Of a stretch of DNA of 64,000 bases, positions 55,593 to 64,000 are shown piece by piece. The stretch comes from Zopfochytrium polystomum (taxonomy: Eukaryota > Chytridiomycota > Chytridiomycetes > Chytridiales > Chytridiaceae). Made by a program: the position numbers and the translations under genes. The notes below the pieces were generated by a model. The model had not been told where the DNA came from. It worked only from the letters and a program-made list of their open reading frames with translations, and searched no databases. Location of the stretch: assembly GCA_025765615.1 (NCBI GenBank), contig JAIVFJ010000022.1, forward strand, positions 1 to 64,000. The letters run 5' to 3'. Within the stretch, counting starts at the first letter, position 1. Every line of letters begins with the position of its first letter.

Positions 55593-56135
55593 GCAAAGAT
55601 AGGGAGAGTGAGAGAGAGAGAGCGTGTGCAAAGGAGGAACTAAGACTTGTCACACTTGGAATCGTGTTGGCGCGGAAAAAACTCAACAGAGTGATATTAA
55701 TATATTCAAGTCAAGTCAAGGAGAAAGTGAAAATGACGCGGCTTTCTTCGTCGTTGTCGGGTGCCCTCCTGCCCGCCCCGCCACTCGCCATCCTAACGTC
55801 TCGCCGTCGCCTTACTCGCCGCCTCGCCATCTCGTTCACTACCGACCGCCCGCCACCTGTTGCCGACCGGATCCTGTCTCGCTACACTGGCCCCTCCCTT
55901 ATTTCTTCTCACAGACTAGCAACTACCCAGCATCGTCGCAGCGACGCTAACCATATCACCATTCAAACCTGTGTTTGTTTTTTTTTTTTGGTTTACCGTC
56001 ATTTTGTTGCGCTGGCCTTACTCCTTGGTCGGCTGTTTCTGTACATGTTCTACCACTTTCGGTCTCGATTGGATGGACGTCGACAAACACACATAGATCT
56101 TTATTATTTTCTGCAAATTTGTGCGGAGCAAAAGA
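55316..56135. other. intergenic with (GACA)n microsatellite
   Basis: A tract of about 11 GACA units at 55549-55593. No gene recognised. This is the reverse complement class of the TGTC/TCTG repeat at 1422-1501. Confidence 0.6.
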
Positions 56136-57087
56136 TCACTCTTTGGCCAGGCTCTCCATGATCTGTTCAAGAAAGAAAAGATGGAAAGAAACTGGTTCAG
56201 CAAGCACCGCGAAAGTAAAAAGAAAAAGCAAACAAACAAATCCCGGCCATCGGCGCTTCTCCCTTACCCGCGTGAGCGCGTCCGGGTCCGCGCCGCTAAC
56301 GACAAACTTCCCCCCGGCAAAGTCGTACGTCGGCACCGAGGTGATTCCGTCCAACCTCGCCTTGACGAGCAGCCTCTCGTGCTCCTCGTCGCCCTCGCCA
56401 GACTTCAAGTACTCCAAGGCCTCACCCCTGTCGATGCCGACGCGCTGCGCGGCGTCCGCGAGGACCTCAAAGTCGCAGATGTCCCGCTCGCGCTCGTGGT
56501 GGTCGGCAAAGATCTCGTCGAGGAGGGCGGACTGCTTGCCGCGGGCCTTTGCGAAGCGGACGAGGCGGTGCGCCGCCTTGGTGCTGCCGGTCGCGCCGCC
56601 GTAGTTGAAGTCGAGGCCCTCGGCGGCGGCGACGGATTTCATGCGCGCTTGGAGCCGCGGGACCGTGTGGGCGCCGAATTTTTGGGTGAGGAGGGCGGCG
56701 AGGGGTTGCCGCGGGGCGTTGGGGAAGAGCTGGTTTGGTTGGTGGGGGGTGCGGGGGGGATTGTCAGCATTTAGAGGGCAACGACGGTGGGGACAGGGGG
56801 CGATTCGGTGGCGCCCGATCACCCACCTCGTAGGGAAGGTAGTCGATCTCGAGGCTGATGGGGAGTCCGCGGCTCTCGGCGAGCTTGATCGTTTTTTCGA
56901 GCTTCTTCTTTCCAATGTAGCACCCTTGCGTGGCGTGGGGGGGGTGAGTTAGGGAGTTCCCCGTCCACACACACGACACGCACACACCACACGATAGCAC
57001 GCACAAACCCTACGCACATGGGCAGGCAATGTCCGACGTGACCTGCACGTTAATGGTCCTCTTGGCGACGGTGCTGGCGGCGGCCAT
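56136..57087 (-). CDS. DsbA-like thioredoxin-fold oxidoreductase (FrnE type)
   Basis: Four exons (57087-57018, 56924-56827, 56729-56268, 56162-56136) give 218 residues, in frame. The redox motif Cys22-Pro-Trp-Cys25 (SDIACPWCYIGKKKLE) is split by the first intron within the Trp codon. The helical insertion domain follows, then the ITSVPTYDFAGG segment with the cis-proline, and the short C-terminal helix. The layout matches the FrnE/2-hydroxychromene-2-carboxylate isomerase-like DsbA subfamily, which is cytosolic; no signal peptide is seen. It could catalyse disulfide exchange or a glutathione-dependent isomerisation. Confidence 0.9.
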
Positions 57088-57496
57088 GATTTCGGATTTT
57101 GGATGGATGGATGGATGGACGGTAGATGAATTTAGGGTGGGAGCCTTGGGGGGTGCGCAGTGGGTTCGTCGTCCGGAGAGATTTCAAAGCGAAGAAGGTT
57201 TTCCGTTGTTTCTCAATGAGAAGTGAGCGGGGTTATCGGAGCGTGCTCCCCCCCTTCGATCCTCCTGCTCCTCGGATCCGGCCGAGGTCGGGGTTGGATT
57301 TGAAATCCAGTCCGACCAGCCCGACTCTGTCCTGTGCATAATTGGGGTGGTCGTTCTACACGGTGTAACCTAAAGGAAAAGAAAAAAAAAAAAGAAAAAA
57401 AAAAAAAAGAAACAAAGGTACCGCCCGAATAATGCTATTATTACTATACGTGACCCACACCCTCAAACGTTTCCTTCCCAACCACCACCACCTCGC
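57088..57496. other. intergenic with A-runs
   Basis: Contains (A)n tracts near 57380-57415 and tandem ATGG repeats at 57100-57118. No gene recognised. Confidence 0.4.
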
Positions 57497-59487
57497 TCAC
57501 ACTCCAGACATGATCTCCTCCGCGCTGCCGTGCCGCCGGTCAAACTCCGGGCACCGCCAGCCCGCCGCCCCCCGCCCCCAACCGCAGCCGCCGCCGCCGC
57601 AGTGTGCTGCTTCCTGGTCGTCGCCGCCGTTGTCGCCAGCCCGCACCGCGTACGGCGACGACGATGCACCCCCGCCCGTGACCGCGGCGGTGCTGCGCGC
57701 CGTGACTAGGAGCGGGGCGCAGGGGAACCACAAAAAATAAAGTGGAAAAGCGGGTGAATGACACAACGCAGGTATAGAGATAGGAGGGCAAAGGAAATAA
57801 ACAAGAAAAAAGAAATCGAGTTTTGCGACAAAACGCACCACGCTCGCTAAGTCCCTTGCCGAAATTCATCAGGCACGCGATCGACGCCGATATTGTTGCG
57901 ATGATGACGATGAGGCAGAACGTTGCTTTATTTTTCCATTTTTTGTGAAGTTTGGTTTTTTTTAGCGCGCGAAGAGCCTTGTTATGGGAAAAAAGAAAAA
58001 GAAAACGAGGCATGGTTTACCAAAGAAAATGAGGTACTTTTTCGTGACCTGGTACTGTTCGGGTCGGGTAAAGATGCGGAACATCTTGAACGCAAAGTAC
58101 CCGGCGGCCAGTAGGAGACCGAGGATGAATGCCACGACGATCGCTTTCTTTTCGGTGCGTACCTGCGGAGAGAGGAAAAAGAAGACATTAGTGACGAAAA
58201 AAATTCGATGAACTCGGGGTCGTGGGGGGCATAGAAAGGAGAAACCCTCAATTTCCCCTTACGCCGTAAGACGCAAACGCCATGACGATCAGCAGCGCCG
58301 GAAATGCGGCCAACGTGATGCCAAACTCGGGATCGTTGGGCTTGATGACCAGCGCGAGGAACTGCGCGCCAAAGCCAAAGATGAAGAAAAAGTCGAGCTT
58401 GAGGAGCGTCAAGAAGATGCTGTACGAGCGGAACATGTCTGTGTGCAGGCGGGACGCGGGTTAAAGAAGGATTTGAAGCGCGGATCGAGGCGCATTGAGC
58501 AATTTAGCGAACGACATGGCACGCAAGGCGTTGATATACTTTTCATAATCGGATCAGCGCCCAACTCCTTGTAAATCGACCAGCCAAACTCGAGGTACAG
58601 CAGGTACGTAAGTGCGCAGAACACTGCGGTGAACGACAGCATGACGGCGGTGGCGGTGGCCAGGACGGCAAGCAGGTTTGCCTTTTCGGCGTCGTCGAGC
58701 TGCAGGGAGGTGATGGGCTGCGAGACGTCGTCGCGGCGGAAGTTGTGGGACAGGGAGAGTGGATCGAGGGCGGCGGCAACGGTGGAGGAGGTGGAGGAGG
58801 AGGTGGCGGCGCGGATGGCAGAGGCGACGGTGATGTTTTCAAAGATGGCGTAGGCGCTGGCGCAGATGTTGAGGAAGAGGAAGCCGAGGAGCTGGACGGT
58901 GTTTTTGTGGCGGACCTTTTTTTTTTTTTTTTTTTTTTTTTTTGGATTGTTGTGCGTGTGTGCGTGGGTGTATGTGTGTGTGAGAGAGGGTTAGGGTAAA
59001 AAGGGGGGGGAAGGGGCGTTGTAGGTTGGTGCCGGAGATCGATCCACGGTGAGATCGAGACATTTGCGAGGTTGGATCTCGAGACGCGAAGACATGACCC
59101 CTCACCCCAACACAGAAATTAAAAACGTCGCGAAGCCCCTCACCGAATCCCAGATCATGACCAACTGAAAAATCGCAGCCGCCATAAACACGCCCATGTA
59201 GACGACGGTGGTCTTGTCCGAGGTGTTTTCGTCGAGTCGCGCGCGGCGGAAGAACGCGGCGAGGACCCAGCCGTGGAGGCCGAGGATCGCGATCGTATCG
59301 ACGGCCATGCTCAGGCAGGCCAGCTTGCCGTATCGGGACGATGGCACGATCGATGCCTGAGGTAGAGGGAGAGATGGGCCCCGGGAAGTTAAGTTCAGAA
59401 GGCCTCCGCGGTGGGGGTGAACAAGGATTCTGCCCGACGGACCCCCCCACCCCATATGACACCTACCCACAATCCCGATTGGCCCAT
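57497..59487 (-). CDS. eight-pass membrane protein, resembling fungal UPF0658 Golgi proteins
   Basis: Seven exons (59487-59467, 59356-59144, 58915-58540, 58438-58263, 58162-58049, 57977-57839, 57705-57497) give 415 residues. About eight hydrophobic helices are visible, including SMAVDTIAILGLHGWVLAAF, VVYMGVFMAAAIFQLVMIW, TLLKLDFFFIFGFGAQFLAL, DPEFGITLAAFPALLIVMAF and ATFCLIVIIATISASIACLM. The helix-loop pattern KLDFFF...FGAQ...DPEFGIT...YGV and a late FxRPEQY loop remind me of UPF0658 membrane proteins of the fungal Golgi; I did not align them. The C-terminus is Gly-rich. Intron 2 ends in a run of about 27 A before the AG acceptor. Confidence 0.7.
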
Positions 59488-60055
59488 GGGTAAACTACGT
59501 TCTTCACGCGTGTCGAAAAGGCTTCAGAAATACAAAAACTAGGAGTGGGAAAAATTTAAGCGGGCGGGGATTCAATCCAATGAATATTGACCTTTCGGTT
59601 ATTCCTTTTGTTTTATTATTTTCCTCGCTTGCGGGGCACATCCCATCCTCACAGCAACTATTGCATTTGTGTGCGGTTGTAACTGGGGCTCATTTTCCTG
59701 CCAAATACATTGGCAAGATACGCGTGAATGAGCGCACGACGGATCGTGCACGACGTGAAGGCTGGCTGGGGACACGCAGGGGAAGTTCGCGTAGAAGGGG
59801 AGCAAAGACATGTTCGAATTTGGTTTGGAAAGCAGTTAAATATGATCTACCATACGTGGAAGGACGGAAACGAAAGCAGCGCCGAGCGATTCCGGGCCCG
59901 GCGGAACACCGCTGCCAGACACCAATTTGGTGCGAGGGGGTTTGGGGGTCGCGGGCTGAGCCAACATTTTTTGCGGTGAAGAAGTCCAGAAAGCAAGTAG
60001 GCAAGTAGGCCCACACTACAAAAAAGGCCAGGTACAGTCCAAATTCACCCCATCG
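59488..60055. other. divergent intergenic region
   Basis: It separates two divergent genes. A plus-strand frame of 142 codons (59580-60008) has no recognisable features and is not called. Confidence 0.4.
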
Positions 60056-61607
60056 ATGAGTACTGCACCAGTGGCATCCGCTCTGCGGCTGCGGCAGCGA
60101 CGCTCAGCTGCCGCTGCGTCCGGCGGCCCACGAGCGCAAGTCAACGCCCGCACCAGCGTCGCCCGCGGCCACCACGGCGAGCTGCACCGACTCCGCACCG
60201 CCAGCACCAGAACCACAACCGCAAGCCTCTTACCCAGCGCCGGATCCTACCGTCCGCGCATCCATAGCTCCGCCGTCGCCACCACCGCTGCAGCCGTCAT
60301 CGCGCTTCTGTGCACCGTCGCGCTCCTCGCCGTACAGTTCCTCCCGCGCTCGGCAATGTTCGCGCTCGCCGCCGGCAACTCGGCCGCCGGCGCCAGCTCG
60401 TCGGCCGGCGGATCGTACGAGACGATCGGGGACGCAAAGGTCGCGGTGAGTTTGGCAAACAAATACAAAGAGTGTCGATGCCGGGGGTAAAACGGCACTT
60501 GCTTTAACCTTTTTTTTTTCGTTTGTGGGCGAACGACAGAAAGTCGGGATCGTCGGGCAAGGAGGGAATAGCCTTGTCTACGGGGCAAAGAACGACAAGA
60601 ACAAACCGGTGATTGTCAAGAAGCTTTTGTTTGGCGAGAAGTTTAGCGCGGACGATGTCGCGGCGACGAAGGCAGGTAATCACTGAGGACGGGTGGGGCT
60701 GCGCATGATGGGAGCTTAAGCAAACTGAAACGTCGCTTCAAATATTCCTATCCTTTTCTGCGCCCCCCTTTCCGCATACCCTGACAAAAATAGCCCGCCA
60801 GTACGTCTCCCACTCGGGCGGGCAGATGGTTCAAAAGATAGTCGGCACGCACGACCTCGGTAACTACCTCGAGGAAAAGAAAGCAAGGCCGGGCGGGTGG
60901 AAACCCAACAGCGCCGACATCATAAAGCAGATCGACAAGCAGCAGGAAAAAGCGGGGTATCTGCACACTGACGTGCGGGCCGGCAACATCCGCGTCGATG
61001 CCAACAAGAGGACGGGGTTGGTGAGTTGGGAGGGGAGTGGCGGGTCTCGTCCGTGAAACTAGGCAAGTGCAAGCCCGCTGACACTGAAATCCAAACCCTT
61101 TCCCCCACTCCCCCCCGCCCCCCACTTCTCGTATTCCGCAGTTCGGTACGGGTCCTCCGAAAATAAAACTCATCGATTGGGATAATGGTAAGACTCTTCG
61201 CCGTTGCCCAGGATCCCCCTCACGCCTTTTTCCCGCTCACTCCAGCCAGCGAGATGAAACGAATGAGCCCCAAGCTCATCGAATCCGCGAAGAAGGGGCA
61301 GCGCGAAATAGTGGAGGACGCTTGCCGCAGAGCCGGGTTTTCGTTCCGCGCCACCGCCGCGGACGGTGGTCGGATCTTTCGACGCGGCGCGGGCTGCGGC
61401 GGTGGGAAGATGGGAACTGCGGGGAAGACGGCGGCGGCGGCGGCGGGGGCTGGCGGTAAATCAGCAGGCCGACAAAATGGGGCGGCGGCGGCGGTGGCGG
61501 CGAAGAAGGCACCGGCGCAGAAGCAGGTGGCGGCGGGGAGATCGGGCGCTGGAGCGGCCAAGCCGGCGGGGGGAAGCGGTGGAGGTGGGGGTAAGAAAAA
61601 GAAATGA
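60056..61607 (+). CDS. membrane-anchored kinase-like protein, minimal catalytic domain
   Basis: Five exons (60056-60445, 60540-60675, 60794-61020, 61142-61187, 61246-61607) give 386 residues, in frame. An Arg/Ala-rich N-terminus and one transmembrane helix (about residues 74-98, TTAAAVIALLCTVALLAVQF) lead into a kinase-like domain: Gly-rich loop GQGGNSLVYG (136-145), Lys pair VIVKK (154-158), catalytic loop HTDVRAGN (His233, Asp235, Asn240), and metal-binding IDWDN (Asp263) in the DFG position. The domain is very short (about 160 residues) and its C-lobe is almost absent, yet the key catalytic residues are all there. The C-terminus is Ala/Gly/Lys-rich and repetitive. It most resembles small HxD-xxxxN kinases of the aminoglycoside/lipopolysaccharide type. 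Substrate and activity unknown. Confidence 0.65.
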
Positions 61608-62493
61608 GGAGCGGCGGGGGAAATGGGAGCTCTTACGGCTTTGGTTTATCGGTTGGGGGCATTGAGCCAGCTATTTCATTCCTGTGACCCTTTGGTCAAT
61701 TCAGACTGGTTGTCAATTTCAGATGTGCGCTGTAGCAAAGTGAAATGGAATCCAGCGGAGGGTTTCGCACTCGAGCGAAACGGGCGTTGTGGCTCGACAC
61801 AATGGTAGCTGTGCTTATTTCTGTCGGACAATCGGGTCTAAGGTAGCGTGATGTTAGTAGCGGCGGGCCGTGCGAAAGCGCAGTAAGCAGCGGGAAACCT
61901 GCTGCTGCGTCGCAGGTGATGGAAGGAGAGGCAAGAAGAAAGGAGACTTGTTTGATTCTTATGAGGGCTGCAACCTGCTCAATTTCTTGTGCCCCGTTTT
62001 CTTGGCTTTTGCGGCCTCGCATATGGCGCAATAGATTCATACGTACGTTCTTTTTTCCGCCGACAAGCCGATGAATGAAGTGTTGTGTAAGTGGCGATGG
62101 GGGGCAGCACTGGAAGCGTTGGGCCGTGGACTGGATCGCCATTTGGAAACAGGATCTGAGTCGGACTAAGGATTGGCAGTGCCAAAATATTTATCCGGTT
62201 AAACCGAAAACTGGGGGGAATCGAACCACCAAACCTGATAGCACTATATAGACTTCTTGTGTACCTAAATTCTCATTGCAGCTTATGGCAGGCCCGTCGG
62301 GTTCAGGGGGAAAAAAAATCTGGGTAGTCCCAATATCAGCTACCAGCAAGGAGGAAAACGCAACAAAGAGTCATTTCTTGAAAGGTCTTAAAATTCTAAT
62401 AGTGTCCGCAGACCGCAGCCCCTCACAACGTACGGCCCAATCTCAAAAATTCTACTCTCATTAGTCTATCCAAAGCTTTCTCCCTCAGTCAAA
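61608..62493. other. intergenic; tRNA-like trace not called
   Basis: No gene recognised. A sequence near 62195-62275 has a T-arm-like motif on the minus strand (see rejected items). Confidence 0.4.
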
Positions 62494-64000
62494 CTAGACA
62501 ACCTTCGACGCAGTCGACTTGATTCCGGTGCTGATATTGCTGGATTTGTAGGTTGAGGTTCCCTGCATTTCAGCGACGAGCTTGCGGACGCGATCGCAGT
62601 CCGTGAGGAGAACCGTGAGCATGATGCTGGGGGGCACCACCATAAAGCACCTGAGTTTTGTTTTTTTGTTGTTGATGACGCAAGCGGAAGAACTGGTGTA
62701 AGATAGTTTCGAAATGGGGCGCTTCTACACGAATCCACACCATGCTAGAAAGCAAAAAGGTTCGGTAGCCAGGAAAGGAGGGAAAATATCGTGAGCTTTG
62801 CTGTTTTCCATTCGCCGAAACAGAGCACTCCTCAAATCCCTCTTCTCACCTTTTGTAGTGGGGAAAAAAATTCCGCCTTGGTGGAGCAAGGTATTAGAAC
62901 TTCCTCGTTGAGGTTGCCCGCCAACTTGGCAGCTTGGACAAATGAGTTCCCTTCCCCCCCCCCACCTCACCAGCTGTTGTAAAAAAGAGGAGGACTGCTC
63001 CAGAGTAGCACAGGCAACGAAAAACAGCCTCTACATAGAGCCCAGCAGAAACTTTGACCTTGTTCAACGTGCCCATGACGGCTATAATTTGAGCTTGCGA
63101 GGCGACAAAGAAAATCGTGTCGGTGGCGATGACGTAAACGATCAAAGAGATCGACGTCTTTTGCTCGGTTGGGTCTGGGACAATTCCGTACGTTCTCTAG
63201 GTTTTGGGGAGGGAAAAGAAAGAGGTTTGGATAAGTCGCGCGATTCCGGCGAGTTTGGAACTTGCCTCCATGTTCAAATTGAAGAGTATGCCATCTGTAT
63301 GAGGTATTTCGTGTGAATGATTTGCAAAATACGAACGTTACTTTTCATACCAGTTCTGGGTGATCGAGTTTCCGAAACAATAATGAAAAGATGTTAGAAC
63401 CGATGGAGGTGTGATTACAAGAGGCACGAACAGGTTGAGGGCCAATTCAAGCAAGGTGACGGCAGTTGCAACGATCCACAACAACTGCTGCTTCTGTGGC
63501 ATCAGTAGAAGCAACGCACGGTAGCTTGTATGGTACGTGAGCGCGGAAAACTGGCAAACGCAGGATCAAAGGTTGAGTTTCATGTGATGGGGTGTCAAAC
63601 ATTGTTGTACAATGTAGTTACCATAAAGGTTGCTGAGACTGATCGCCCATCGTTCCCAAGGTTAGCGGCATTTGACAAGGAAAATTTGGATTGCTTGACT
63701 CACAAATTCCAATGTAGCCCACCCGTACTATGTAGACAAAGTCTTGAGGAGCAGCGTACACGAACATACGGTGCTGAATAGCCACCGACACACCGAACAG
63801 TAGGTAGAGACCCAGGGCTATCCAGATCGACCAGGAGAGATGCCCGTTCTGGATCTTGCCGATCTGCTCGCGGAAGCAAATACCCTTGTTGATGGCAGGG
63901 GCGGGGGAGAGCGAGATAGTTGAATTGGTTAGAGAGTGTTCCAAATGAATTTGTTCAATGTGTCGCTGCTAGTAGCTGCGTTCAACACGTTTGAGTGGAC
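62494..64000 (-). CDS. multi-pass membrane protein, partial at right edge
   Basis: Minus-strand exons read SPAPAINKGICFREQIGKIQ, then WSIWIALGLYLLFGVSVAIQ, VYAAPQDFVYIVRVGYIGI, TYHTSYRALLLLMPQKQQLL, WIVATAVTLLELALNLFVPL, ITQNWYEKWHTLQFEHGGK and SLIVYVIATDTIFFVASQAQ, AGLYVEAVFRCLCYSGAVLL, toward a C-terminus near 62494 (stop candidate 62494-62496) that has IMLTVLLTDCDRVRKLVAEM. That gives five to seven hydrophobic helices, a receptor- or transporter-like layout without a family I can name. Exon ends in the last third are uncertain, and the start codon is probably beyond the window. Confidence 0.6.

Noticed and set aside
55084..55594. CRISPR-like array
   Set aside because: The repeats are plain triplet and tetranucleotide microsatellites without spacers.
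62195..62275. tRNA-like sequence on the minus strand
   Set aside because: A T-arm-like GGTTCGATTCC and a possible 7-bp acceptor pairing (GAGAATT with AGTTTTC) exist, but I could not form convincing D and anticodon arms, and an extra base sits between T stem and acceptor.

Overview
The window looks like nuclear DNA of a zoosporic (chytrid-type) fungus. The evidence is spliceosomal genes with many short GT-AG introns, a Zn(II)2Cys6 regulator with a fungal-type middle homology region, F-box/ankyrin genes and the tryptophan-pair 'WW' repeat proteins I associate with chytrid genomes, TTAGGG-type telomeric motifs, and Pol III genes (U6 snRNA, tRNA-Val, tRNA-His, two initiator tRNA-Met). Coding exons are GC-rich. 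Intergenic DNA carries A/T runs and microsatellites. The organism assignment is an inference; no marker gene is present.

Layout. 0-11 kb: a small membrane protein, tRNA-Val, U6 snRNA and three F-box/ankyrin-type genes, with a broken WD40 gene between them. 11.4-16.8 kb: two tandem monocarboxylate-transporter-like MFS genes with the same 11-exon structure. 16.9-20.3 kb: a complete PIF/Harbinger transposon (TAA target duplication, transposase plus Myb/SANT-like protein). 20.3-24.4 kb: gene fragments, a short-chain dehydrogenase and weak ORFs. 25-28.4 kb: tRNAs around a decayed ankyrin-type gene. 29.3-32.4 kb: an inverted copy of 2.7-5.7 kb that includes a second U6 gene. 32.5-40.9 kb: two head-to-tail LINE retrotransposons with TTAGGGTTAG at every junction. 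42.5-44.5 kb: a secreted protein and a degenerate Ras-like GTPase. 44.6-47.2 kb: a second, different Harbinger element ending about 100 bp before an alcohol dehydrogenase (47.3-48.9 kb). 49.3-51.0 kb: a 5-oxoprolinase remnant. 52.3-64 kb: the zinc-cluster regulator, a DsbA-like oxidoreductase, an eight-pass membrane protein, a membrane-anchored kinase-like protein, and a multi-pass protein that reaches the right edge.

The most unusual content is (i) the LINE pair bounded by telomere-like motifs, with a related sequence at 20.75-20.93 kb that appears to be the unoccupied site, (ii) the 3-kb inverted duplication carrying U6, with a micro-inversion in one copy and an exon duplication in the other, and (iii) two divergent signalling genes, a Ras-like protein without a P-loop GKS/T and a very small membrane-anchored kinase-like protein. 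For most genes given with exons, the exon lengths sum to a whole number of codons, which supports the models. All reading was by eye, with no alignment or database search.
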